A stretch of 64,000 nt of DNA from GCA-2737665 sp044344795 (GTDB taxonomy: Bacteria; Bacteroidota; Bacteroidia; Palsa-965): the NCBI GenBank assembly GCA_044344795.1, contig JBIJCF010000002.1:1-64000 (forward strand), written 5' to 3'. The notes under the pieces were generated by a model. The model was given only the letters and a program-made list of their open reading frames with translations, was not told where the DNA came from and searched no databases. The position numbers and the translations under genes are program-made. Shown here one piece after another: positions 8,254 through 16,628 of this stretch (within the stretch, counting starts at the first letter, position 1; the number at the start of each line of letters is the position of its first letter).

Positions 8254-8586
8254 TCAGATAGGTTTTAAATCGAGTAGTATTTGCATCGTTTGCAGGAATT
8301 CATCAAACTCGTTTATTTTTTCCCGCGCCACTTTTTTTCCGGGCTTGGTGAGTTTGTAGTATTTCCGAACACGTTTGCCTATACTCACCGATTCTGTTGT
8401 AACCACACCTTCCGCTTCCAGCTGATGAAGCAAAGGGTAGAGCGCTCCTTCCGTGATTACAATTTTGTCTTTCGTTCGTTCACGAACCAATTGCGTCATC
8501 TCATATCCGTACATGCTGTCCTGCTCCGACAACAGTTTTAGAATGATGGTTCGCAAGGTTCCCCGTATAAGATCGTTTGAATACAT
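8254..8586 (-). CDS. PadR-family transcriptional regulator
   Basis: This 110-residue winged-helix protein has the PadR N-terminal pattern (MYSNDLIRGTLRTIILKLL, then MYGYEM and EGALYPLLHQLEAEG) and a short C-terminal dimerisation helix. PadR proteins are usually repressors that respond to small molecules or membrane stress. I chose ATG 8586 rather than an upstream TTG (8592), because PadR relatives in this group begin MYS. It leads a two-gene unit with the GldL-like membrane protein, the usual arrangement of a PadR regulator with its target. Candidate operator repeats lie just upstream, at 8595-8653. Confidence 0.9.
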   Translation of the reverse strand: MYSNDLIRGTLRTIILKLLSEQDSMYGYEMTQLVRERTKDKIVITEGALYPLLHQLEAEGVVTTESVSIGKRVRKYYKLTKPGKKVAREKINEFDEFLQTMQILLDLKPI

Positions 8587-8594
8587 GTGCAATT

Positions 8595-8653
8595 ATACCT
8601 AAGATTCTGATGTAAGGTTGCAAAATACCTAAGAAATTTATGCATAAGATTCT
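8595..8653 (-). promoter_or_regulatory. Candidate promoter/operator region of the padR gene
   Basis: On the plus strand ATACCTAAGA occurs twice, at 8595-8604 and 8625-8634, exactly 30 bases apart, and TAAGATTCT occurs at 8600-8608 and 8645-8653. Read on the minus strand, a TATAATTG element resembling the -7 box overlaps the proximal repeat and a TTTTG lies about 23 bases upstream. Repeats spaced by about three helical turns over a promoter suggest autoregulation by PadR; this is inference. Confidence 0.4.
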
Positions 8654-8741
8654 AAGTAATTGATTTTCAATGGAAAAATTTGCGACAACCGCACACATTC
8701 TCATTGATTATGCCCGTATAATTTCTTCGTAACTTTAAACC

Positions 8742-9173
8742 ATGATCAGAATAGGAGCGTTTTGTTTACTGGCATTGCTGCTCGTGTCGGGTGTGTCGTG
8801 CAGTCGTTATGAAGAAGGACCAAACTTCAGCATGCGTTCCAAATTTCAACGCGCTTGTAACGTTTGGGTAATTGACAAAGTATTCAAAGACGGTAACGAT
8901 ATCACCACCGATTTTACTTCGTATTACCGTAATTTTCAGTTGAATATTTTCGACACCAAAACTTACACGAAGTCGTGGACAACCAACGTGGCCATTCTGT
9001 ACGATGAAGCCGGCACATGGAAATTCGCCGATGCAAAAACCAAATTGTATTTCGGGAACACGCGCGGTGATTACGAATACAAGATTCTTCGTTTGGCTAA
9101 TTTGCAGTTGTGGGTAGAATATGAAGAGAACGGATCAACGTATCAATTGCAACTGCGCGGTTTAATTCCTTAA
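8742..9173 (+). CDS. Small lipoprotein, lipocalin-like
   Basis: The 143-residue protein has a lipoprotein signal peptide with lipobox GVSC (Cys20), followed by a compact beta-rich region with alternating hydrophobic residues and a WKFADAKTKLYFG segment typical of small lipocalin-like domains in Bacteroidota. It should be anchored to a membrane and face the periplasm or the surface. Function is unknown. Its stop codon overlaps by 4 bases, tail to tail, with the convergent VWA gene, so no dedicated terminator separates them. Confidence 0.7.
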   Translation: MIRIGAFCLLALLLVSGVSCSRYEEGPNFSMRSKFQRACNVWVIDKVFKDGNDITTDFTSYYRNFQLNIFDTKTYTKSWTTNVAILYDEAGTWKFADAKTKLYFGNTRGDYEYKILRLANLQLWVEYEENGSTYQLQLRGLIP

Positions 9174-10531
9174 TCCTGACGCGGCTTGTATTCATACTTG
9201 TAAGCCTCTTTCATATTGGTGTATTGCAACACTTTTTTTTGACTCTCGGTTTCCGTCTGAACAACTTCCGAATTGAAAAACGCCGCAGTCATTTCCGGCT
9301 TCGCCATTTGATACGAGCTGTTGGCATACACCGTGCTTAATTCCATCAGCGATTTATTTTCGGTACTGCCGTAATGCAATACATCTACAGAACAACCTTT
9401 TTCGCTCAACACCCGCTGCGCTTCTTCCCGCGTTTTTTTCGATAATACAAACATGCCGTCTGTGGCAATAATCAGGTGATAGTTGCCAATACCTTCGCGC
9501 GTAATAATCGTGTCCAGATATTGCACGGTAAACTGTATCGCCGCATCACCGTTCGTGCCGCCTTTCGGACGCATACGTTTCATGCTGTGTTGTACATCTT
9601 TTTTACCGTGATACCGGGAAAAAGGCAAACGCAATTCCGGCCCGTTGGAAAACGTAATTAAACTCACCCTGTCGTGCGCGTTAAACTTATCGGCGAAGGC
9701 TGCAATTTCATTTTTTAACGTACTCAGTTTTCCATCTTCGCCCATCGACTCGCTGCGATCTACCAAAAACAAATAATGCTGTTTACCGGCTCCTATTTGC
9801 AGTTCATCACAATCGCAGGGTTTCCCTTTTTCATAAGGTGCTACGCATACATCATCAATATACACATAAGCATTGCGGCGCACATGTTCCGATACGCCAA
9901 ACGTATATTCGTAAGGATTAAAAAGTTTTAAGGCAATTACGGCGGTATCCGAAAAGCTGCCAACGGTAATCCATTCTTCTCCGCCTGTTGCGGTGTACGT
10001 GCCTTCCACTTTTACCCAACCGTTTTCTGCTACGATACGTTTCTTCACACGAATTTGTGGTTTTACCCGCAAACGATCTTTGGTATTTTCGCGCACCGGC
10101 TCGGAGCTGATGTAAGCGCCGATTCCCGGAGCGGTGAAGGAAGAAGTACGATCGAGGGCGCACCAAAACGACACCTTATACGTTTTGCCTGCTTCCATTT
10201 TTTCGTTGAACACCCCTTGCACATATTCTTTGTAGTTGCGGGAGTCGGGCAATTGTTTTCCCAAGCCGCAAATAACCGCTGCGCGACCTTCGCCGGAGCG
10301 GGCGAGGAGAATAGGCGCATTATCAATAAATGAATATTTGGAATTGAAGTAGTCGGCGGTGGCACGTGTAGGGCTAACCCAACCTTGCACCACGGCGGTA
10401 CCCGGCACGTTAGCGGTTGGCCAAAAACGTATAGGCGGTTCCGGATCCGACTCGAACGACGGATTTACCACCAGGTTTTGCCCCGATAAGTAAGCGGTAA
10501 GTAATACGGCAAGTACTGTTAAACGTTTCAT
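9170..10531 (-). CDS. Secreted von Willebrand factor A domain protein
   Basis: The 453-residue protein has a signal peptide (about 1-17, ending YLSGQN), an N-terminal region starting NLVVNPSFE that resembles carbohydrate-binding-like beta-sandwich modules (about 20-235), and a VWA domain (about 250-425). The MIDAS metal site is visible: DRSES (near residue 258), the Thr in KGGTNGD and the Asp in IIATDG. No T9SS sorting tail was found. VWA domains bind protein partners through a divalent metal. It lies 84 bases downstream of the FN3 gene on the same strand, so the 945-residue protein, the FN3 protein and this one may form one operon. The partner and function are unknown. Confidence 0.8.
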   Translation of the reverse strand: MKRLTVLAVLLTAYLSGQNLVVNPSFESDPEPPIRFWPTANVPGTAVVQGWVSPTRATADYFNSKYSFIDNAPILLARSGEGRAAVICGLGKQLPDSRNYKEYVQGVFNEKMEAGKTYKVSFWCALDRTSSFTAPGIGAYISSEPVRENTKDRLRVKPQIRVKKRIVAENGWVKVEGTYTATGGEEWITVGSFSDTAVIALKLFNPYEYTFGVSEHVRRNAYVYIDDVCVAPYEKGKPCDCDELQIGAGKQHYLFLVDRSESMGEDGKLSTLKNEIAAFADKFNAHDRVSLITFSNGPELRLPFSRYHGKKDVQHSMKRMRPKGGTNGDAAIQFTVQYLDTIITREGIGNYHLIIATDGMFVLSKKTREEAQRVLSEKGCSVDVLHYGSTENKSLMELSTVYANSSYQMAKPEMTAAFFNSEVVQTETESQKKVLQYTNMKEAYKYEYKPRQD

Positions 10532-10615
10532 GCAATGCAGTTTCCTTTACGATGCGCAGCCCACAAGGTTTCCATAAAAAACGTAAAAAGAATGGCAAGA
10601 ATTGTGCCGAGAAGA

Positions 10616-12622
10616 TTAATACTCCACTGTAATTGTTGTGGGCTGAGATGTTTGACCGGATTTAGTAATAAACCGAATTTGATACGTGCATGTATTGCCC
10701 GGATACGCCGTTTTATCTGAAAAGAAAGTAGCACCACCATTCAACGTAGCGATAGTTTTAAGTGGTTGGTTATTGCGTGTTCGGCTAATGATAACACGAT
10801 CGACAGTGTTAACCGGAAGTTCCCAGCCAAGTACAATTACGCGCTCCTCTCGATTGATGGTGCTCTTTAAATTTTTCACACCCGAAACAACGCGAGGTCT
10901 AAACTTAATTGGGGTGAAATTGGCTTGACTTTTGTTTCCAGAACTGTCTCGCAGTTGGAGTACATAGAAGTACGTACTATCCGCAGTTATATTGGTGTCA
11001 GTGTATACACTTGAATAGCGTGCATCTGCGACGATTAATTGTAAAGCACCTCGTTCGGTTTTACGAAGTAAACTGTATTGTGAAAGGCAAATAGTGTCGC
11101 CGTGTATCCAATTTAAAATTATGGCGCTATCATTTTGTGTTATTGATTTCGGGATAGGCGCAATGGGCGATATTTTGTCAGGACGTTGCAAACGCAAAGG
11201 TGTGGCAAATTCAGAGTTGTTGTAGCGTTTGTCCACAGAGCGAATGGTGTAATATACATTTCGCTCTAAAGTGTTAATAGTAATCGAGTCGATAAATGTA
11301 TTTGAAGTAATAATGGTATTGATAATTTCTACGGGTTCTTCTTTAATCGAGTTCATGCGAAACAAGCGATAGCCCAGTAAATCATCTGCAACTATTGGTT
11401 TCCAAATAAGTTTCACGATACCGGAAGAATCTATTTTGCCCTGCAGCCCTGTTGGAACGGGCGGTGGCGTTTCATCTGCAGTTTGAATGAGATGCGGATA
11501 AGAGTACATGGTATCATTGTTTTGTGAAATGTATCCCAGGGCAACGTAACAACTTCCAGTAATTGTTGTATCAATAGTGGCAGGGAAGCGATAATATGTA
11601 TATGCCCTGCGAATCTTGAAATTTGATGACGAAGCGGAACTATAAGAAACTATACAGGCTTTAATTCGTCCGGAGTCTTCACATAAATTGATGCCCGGGA
11701 AAATTTTGATGTTGTCTTTATTTATAGATATACTATCGATTGAAGGGTAGCATAGAAACTCTTTTTGGGGTATAACTTTTATCATCGGTGAAGGTGAGTT
11801 CGTTAAACCAAAGTAACTATAACCGCGGATACGATAATAGTAAGTGCGGTTATGAATAATGTTAGTGTCCTTGTAAATAAGAAATTCTTTGGTCGGTTCA
11901 TCTTTAGTTTGAAGTACCGAAAGTAAAAGTTCGTTCAGTCGAATAAAATGTAAACTATCTCCTTCAGAACGTTCGATAATATAGCCTGCATAGGCTGTCC
12001 GTGTAGATTGAATAGAGAATCGTAATAAAACCGATTTGTTCATTGATTTAGCTTCGGGCTTTGTGATATTAGGCAGAATAGATGCTTTTTGATCTGCAGT
12101 AACAATGCCGGATGACTTCGTGTTTGGTTCGGCAATACGAATTCTATATACGTAGGATTGATTTCTCGTGACTTGCTTGTCAACAAAGTAAACTCCCATT
12201 GCTTGCGCAGCAATAATATCTTGATCGCAAGCTTTTAATGTTAAGCCGAATATTATTTCTTTCGACTTGGGATCATTTCCTTTAGTAGAGTACAGATAAC
12301 GATACACTACCTCGTTCATCGGATTTTTACGTAGGTGCTGCCAATTTGTGTCGTTCGCAGGAATTGGTTTGACAGATGTTGGTGTTAGAACTTTTTCAAA
12401 TTGGTCAAGTTGGTTAGGGGTAAGATCAAAGTATTCTTCCAAAGTATAACGTTGTATAATATATCCGAATTGAATTGCTTTTCTGGCAATTACTTCATCC
12501 TTCGGTGCCCAACGTAGGATTACACTATCTCCTGCATGGAAAGCGCGTATTACAATATCCTGGCCATGCAGCATATTTGTAAAAATTGTAAGTAATGCAA
12601 TTATTGCTGAACGATATTGCAT
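10616..12622 (-). CDS. Secreted fibronectin type III repeat protein
   Basis: I place the start at ATG 12622 (MQYRSAIIALLTIF...), which gives a signal peptide ending MLHGQ and a 668-residue protein; an upstream ATG at 12712 would add 30 residues with no signal character. The first mature strand, VIRAFHAGDSVILRWAPKDE, is typical of an FN3 protein class in Bacteroidota. Several FN3-like repeats follow (for example around 260-370, 410-500, 500-590 and 590-668), with motifs such as LIWKPIVADDLLGYRLFR and LGWELP. The start overlaps the end of the 945-residue gene by 22 bases, so translation is probably coupled. It is likely a surface or matrix protein. No sorting tail is visible and the role is unknown. 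Confidence 0.75.
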   Translation of the reverse strand: MQYRSAIIALLTIFTNMLHGQDIVIRAFHAGDSVILRWAPKDEVIARKAIQFGYIIQRYTLEEYFDLTPNQLDQFEKVLTPTSVKPIPANDTNWQHLRKNPMNEVVYRYLYSTKGNDPKSKEIIFGLTLKACDQDIIAAQAMGVYFVDKQVTRNQSYVYRIRIAEPNTKSSGIVTADQKASILPNITKPEAKSMNKSVLLRFSIQSTRTAYAGYIIERSEGDSLHFIRLNELLLSVLQTKDEPTKEFLIYKDTNIIHNRTYYYRIRGYSYFGLTNSPSPMIKVIPQKEFLCYPSIDSISINKDNIKIFPGINLCEDSGRIKACIVSYSSASSSNFKIRRAYTYYRFPATIDTTITGSCYVALGYISQNNDTMYSYPHLIQTADETPPPVPTGLQGKIDSSGIVKLIWKPIVADDLLGYRLFRMNSIKEEPVEIINTIITSNTFIDSITINTLERNVYYTIRSVDKRYNNSEFATPLRLQRPDKISPIAPIPKSITQNDSAIILNWIHGDTICLSQYSLLRKTERGALQLIVADARYSSVYTDTNITADSTYFYVLQLRDSSGNKSQANFTPIKFRPRVVSGVKNLKSTINREERVIVLGWELPVNTVDRVIISRTRNNQPLKTIATLNGGATFFSDKTAYPGNTCTYQIRFITKSGQTSQPTTITVEY

Positions 12623-15438
12623 TGATTTCCGGCTTGAAATGAAACGTCTACATGTCCGCTGACTAAACCGCCAAGTATGTCGTAATCGCATGCTACAATT
12701 CCACCCATCCATGAAGGATTCGGTAATTGTGCTTGTAACAGAGCAGCAGCCGATAAGGAAAGAATAGTAACATTAAAGTTTTGACCGCTCACTTCTCCGC
12801 TTAATCCAACCGCACCGGTTAGCCACGCATAAATCTGTCCTTGTCCATACCAGCCTCTGAACCCTATTGGATCGTTGGAGTTTTGACATCTCGTATTAGG
12901 TCCATATCGAAGTACCATAACATCAAATCCTGCACCGGCTCCAATATTGTAGTACACATTAAAGTTATTTGCACCAAATGTTCCGTTGGATCCAAACTGC
13001 AATGAAGCACCGAATGCAGCGCCACTGCCGGTACTCAGCGCATTTAATTGTCGTGTATTCATAAGCCCTGCCGATTGCACAATGTTCATTACGTTAGACG
13101 GCGGGTTCGGCATAGGATCGATTTGCGTACCGAATTGGCAATAAGAATTTAACGTCGCTATACCGGCAAGATTCACATTGACGCGTTGAGCAGGTCGACC
13201 TATCCAAACGTACCATAGCCCCGGTTCGAAGTGCATCGTAAGGTTTCCGTTCGATGTAACACCTGGGAGTTGCATCGTAAATCCTGCAACCGCGTGGAAA
13301 GCTTCATTATTAAAATCGTAATTCAAAATAGCTGATGCACGCACCGGAATTTGCGAAGGTGGTTTAGTAATGCGATCATTAATATCGACCATAAAAAACA
13401 CATCACCTTGCATTTGAATAAAGTTCAAGCCCCCGTTTGCGTTAAATGATAATTCAAGTGAAACGTCGCCGTTGCATCCGGATGAAACCGTATGTGTTCC
13501 TAACGTTACTCCGGCTTTCACGCCTAATCCAACATTAGCATTTGGGATATATTGCGCTGCATTCCCGAATGCAGATGTATACAGTTGACTTTCCAATGTG
13601 CTTCCAGGTGGGCGACTCATGTGGTAATAAACGCCACCCATGAATCTGTAAATTGCAACGTGCCCCATTGGTATTGTTATTGGAACTGCAGCATCAACAT
13701 AGAAATAGCGATAACCGGAGGTGTTGCCAAACCAGCATGATGCGGTGATCGGCGCATCCAATGGTTTAAAGCTCATCTGTAATTGACCATTGAAGCCATT
13801 ACCATACACTTGATGATTTTGCAAGAATTGAATAGCACCATTTAACTTGATAGGTCCGGATTGATATTGGACACCAATTTGATTCACTTGAATACCATTG
13901 AATTTTAATTTCGTTCTGCGTCCTATGCCTGCAACATTTTCACTGGTGGTATCTGTTGTAACGAAAAAGGTTCCATTAACACCAAGCGACATTGATGCTG
14001 TATCCCCGAGGTTGACACCAACACCTACTTGCAACATTGGTTTTAGTTGTGTAGTTGCAACCAATGCTAATGACGAAATTGTAATGCGGAAACCACTAAG
14101 CTTCGTGCTGTCAGGGTTACCGACTAAACCAAAAGTGCCGCCCATTATGTAGGGAGCTTGTGTGGTTACAAGAACATTTTGGAAAGGAAGTTCTTTAATT
14201 GTTGCAGCTGAATGGTTGAGTGTGTATTTACCATGCAGTGTGGCCTGCGGGCGAAATTTGTTGTTCACTACTTGGATACTCAATGCTGAGTTGGAATATA
14301 AATGAAGCGTACCGCATAATACATCGGTTTTAAATTGTGGGGTTGGAGAAATGTTGATTTGATATTCCGTTTGATTAGTGGTGGGATTAATTATCATTGA
14401 TGCGCTGTATTGTAACGAATCGCTATCGGAAACCGGTAGACATACATAACCTCCAAATCCGGCACCATTCAATTGATTGGATGATAAACCAACTTGAATG
14501 GTGTTAACAGAAAATCCCCAACCGCTCATATCTCCTTGTGACATCGTAAAGAGATTAGTGGCAGAGAAAATACCGCTTACACCGCTGTCATCGATGAGTA
14601 AATGTTGAGCACTCAAAGTTGGTGGTTGTCCGTTGCGATTAAATTGCGGAGGAAGTGTTACAGATAATGTTCTTAGATAAAACCCTGTCCATTGTTGCAC
14701 TTGATTGCCGTATGGGGACAAGTTGAATCCAACAGGAAACATCATTCCGGGAGCATTCAATGTTTCACTGAAATCGGCCGTTGCGTCTTGAATATTAAAA
14801 ATAAATCCGTCAACACCACGAATTTTAAATGCAGGAAGTGATGCTTGTACAACGAGGTTGTGTAAGTCGTTAACATAAACCTGCATGGATGCGCGCACAA
14901 CGCTATCGTTGGGATTCGCGGGATAAATTATTCCCGGATTAAATTCAAAATGTCCTTTAAGACTTACCGCTTGAAATCCGTTACAGTCCCACTCCACAAA
15001 ATTTTGATTGTCGGGTTTCAGAACTAGTTGTATCGCGTTGGACAATCGAATGCGATGTTCGCTCACTAAATACAATCGTGTAGCAGGAGACGGAATTACA
15101 CCTTGCGGATTGAATGCGATGTTTCTTGCTGCGAAACAAATACGTTGTGTAGATCCCGGTAATTCAAGAGCTGCGAAAGCACTAAGCTTTGCTTGTCCCG
15201 GCAGGAAGGTGGCGCTGTCAATAGCAATGATGTAGCGTGTTTCATTAATTTCTTTTACAATACCAAACGGCAATTGCACCAAACTATCGGGATGACATGT
15301 GCCCATGAATCGCTCTTCTTGTTCTACTTTATGCAGTATAGAAAGCACATGTGATTGCAAAGGATCAACCAACGAATCGGCATACACGCCTAGCGCATAC
15401 ACGAAGAAGAATAATAGAGTGAGCAGCGTTTTCAACAC
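12601..15438 (-). CDS. Large secreted beta-rich protein, unrecognised
   Basis: The 945-residue protein has an N-terminal signal peptide (MLKTLLTLLFFFVYALGVYAD). The remainder is rich in Gly, Asn, Ser and alternating hydrophobic residues, with many segments such as SLGVNGTFFVTTD and GVGVKAGVTLG, which look like beta strands, and a few scattered Cys. I recognise no enzyme motif and no T9SS tail. The last third (about 640-945) has a regular strand pattern that might form a barrel or long beta-solenoid. The gene overlaps the FN3 gene by 22 bases, which suggests a fixed partnership. From memory, large proteins next to this FN3 class recur in Bacteroidota (for example TANFOR-annotated proteins), but I cannot confirm homology here. 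Confidence 0.7.
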   Translation of the reverse strand: MLKTLLTLLFFFVYALGVYADSLVDPLQSHVLSILHKVEQEERFMGTCHPDSLVQLPFGIVKEINETRYIIAIDSATFLPGQAKLSAFAALELPGSTQRICFAARNIAFNPQGVIPSPATRLYLVSEHRIRLSNAIQLVLKPDNQNFVEWDCNGFQAVSLKGHFEFNPGIIYPANPNDSVVRASMQVYVNDLHNLVVQASLPAFKIRGVDGFIFNIQDATADFSETLNAPGMMFPVGFNLSPYGNQVQQWTGFYLRTLSVTLPPQFNRNGQPPTLSAQHLLIDDSGVSGIFSATNLFTMSQGDMSGWGFSVNTIQVGLSSNQLNGAGFGGYVCLPVSDSDSLQYSASMIINPTTNQTEYQINISPTPQFKTDVLCGTLHLYSNSALSIQVVNNKFRPQATLHGKYTLNHSAATIKELPFQNVLVTTQAPYIMGGTFGLVGNPDSTKLSGFRITISSLALVATTQLKPMLQVGVGVNLGDTASMSLGVNGTFFVTTDTTSENVAGIGRRTKLKFNGIQVNQIGVQYQSGPIKLNGAIQFLQNHQVYGNGFNGQLQMSFKPLDAPITASCWFGNTSGYRYFYVDAAVPITIPMGHVAIYRFMGGVYYHMSRPPGSTLESQLYTSAFGNAAQYIPNANVGLGVKAGVTLGTHTVSSGCNGDVSLELSFNANGGLNFIQMQGDVFFMVDINDRITKPPSQIPVRASAILNYDFNNEAFHAVAGFTMQLPGVTSNGNLTMHFEPGLWYVWIGRPAQRVNVNLAGIATLNSYCQFGTQIDPMPNPPSNVMNIVQSAGLMNTRQLNALSTGSGAAFGASLQFGSNGTFGANNFNVYYNIGAGAGFDVMVLRYGPNTRCQNSNDPIGFRGWYGQGQIYAWLTGAVGLSGEVSGQNFNVTILSLSAAALLQAQLPNPSWMGGIVACDYDILGGLVSGHVDVSFQAGNQCNIVQQ

Positions 15439-15501
15439 GCCACAAAAGAAAAGAAAAGCGGGCTTTTAAGACGGTTACAAACGTTTAGGTTCGGGTACTG
15501 C

Positions 15502-16512
15502 TTATTCCCCGTACACCAGCGAACCTTCGGAGCAGTTTTTACAAATTTCTATTTGCTCGCGTCCGTTAAGCACCTGCATGCGGAAGTTGCGGTAGCGCGG
15601 ACTAAACCAAATGTCTTTTAACGTAAAGTTGTTTAACTGGCCCAAACGGTGGTGTGCGTCTTTATCGAAACAGCAGGGCACCACGCCTCCGTCCCACGTA
15701 ATGACGCAGCTGTGCCACATGCGCCAGCAATGGTCTTCCAATTGGTTTTTTAATACCCAACGCCCTTCTGCATTACGCGTATAACGGGCGTATTTGTCGT
15801 TATTGGGAATGAGCACATTGCCGTTTTCAAAATCGTACACTTGTGCGGTTTTTAAATGTACTTCGTCCACGCCCAATTCATGCGCCATAAGCTGTACATC
15901 CTTTACCTGGTGCTCGTTGTACGAGGTTACTAAAAACTGAAACACCACGTGGGGCGTTTTCGATTTTAATTGTTTTTTCCAGTGCAGGATGTTGCGCGTG
16001 CCTTCCAGCACTTTGTCGAGTTTACCGCCGATGCGATAAGCCTGATAGGTTTCCTGTGTGGTGCCGTCAATGGAAATGATGAGTCGGTCGAGCCCGGATT
16101 GCACGGTAGCACGTGCTTTGTCGCTATCCAGATAATGCGCGTTGGTAGATGTGGAAGTGAGGATTTTTTTACGATGAGCGTAATGCACCATTTCCAGCAA
16201 ATTCGGATTGAGATATGGTTCGCCCTGAAAATAAAAGTTGAGGTACATGAGGTGCGGCGCAAATTGATCTAACAGCTCATGAAATTTCTCGCGTTGCAGC
16301 ATGCCTGTGGGTCGCGAAAACGAACGTAATCCGCTAGGACATTCGGGACAGCGCAGGTTGCAGGATGTGGTGGGTTCTATGCTTAACGCAAACGGTAGTC
16401 CCCATTGTTCGGGCTTCTTGGTGCGACGTGCATACCAAAATGACGCGTACACTTTACCGGCATTCCACAATCGTGAAGGAGAAAGCGTTCGTACAACAGA
16501 CCATGCGCGCAT
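15502..16512 (-). CDS. Radical SAM/SPASM domain enzyme
   Basis: This 336-residue cytoplasmic protein has the radical SAM cluster motif CNLRCPEC (Cys51, Cys55, Cys58) near its N-terminus, the barrel strands expected downstream, and a C-terminal SPASM-like region with cysteines in HCWRMWHSCVITWDGG, VPCCFDKD and EICKNC. SPASM enzymes bind extra iron-sulfur clusters and often modify peptides or maturate enzymes. No small precursor peptide gene is visible nearby, so the substrate is unknown. It lies 63 bases upstream of the 945-residue gene on the same strand and could be co-transcribed with that block. A chance peptide-maturation link with the secreted proteins next door cannot be excluded. Confidence 0.85.
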   Translation of the reverse strand: MRAWSVVRTLSPSRLWNAGKVYASFWYARRTKKPEQWGLPFALSIEPTTSCNLRCPECPSGLRSFSRPTGMLQREKFHELLDQFAPHLMYLNFYFQGEPYLNPNLLEMVHYAHRKKILTSTSTNAHYLDSDKARATVQSGLDRLIISIDGTTQETYQAYRIGGKLDKVLEGTRNILHWKKQLKSKTPHVVFQFLVTSYNEHQVKDVQLMAHELGVDEVHLKTAQVYDFENGNVLIPNNDKYARYTRNAEGRWVLKNQLEDHCWRMWHSCVITWDGGVVPCCFDKDAHHRLGQLNNFTLKDIWFSPRYRNFRMQVLNGREQIEICKNCSEGSLVYGE

Positions 16513-16551
16513 GTGGTAAAGTTAAGCGTAACAAGGCGGTTTATCCTAAAC

Positions 16552-16583
16552 AAAAACGGCATCCCGTTGAGGATGCCGTTTTT
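16552..16583. terminator. Bidirectional terminator hairpin
   Basis: AAAAACGGCATCC (16552-16564) pairs with GGATGCCGTTTTT (16571-16583), a perfect stem with a six-base loop. Both strands read T-rich after the stem, so it can stop transcripts leaving the adhesin gene on the minus strand. Confidence 0.75.
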
Positions 16584-16588
16584 GTTAT

Positions 16589-16622
16589 AATGATTTCCAA
16601 AGTTAGAACTTTGGAAATCATT
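16589..16622. terminator. Second hairpin directly after the adhesin stop
   Basis: AATGATTTCCAAAGT (16589-16603) is a perfect inverted repeat of ACTTTGGAAATCATT (16608-16622) and begins 6 bases after the adhesin stop codon. It has no U-tract of its own, and together with the hairpin at 16552-16583 it makes a tandem structure that may stabilise the mRNA 3' end. Confidence 0.6.
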
Positions 16623-16628
16623 ACTGAA

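Noticed and set aside
12623..12712. Upstream ATG as start of the FN3 protein gene
   Set aside because: The added 30 residues lack signal-peptide character and lie inside the preceding gene; ATG 12622 gives a proper signal peptide.
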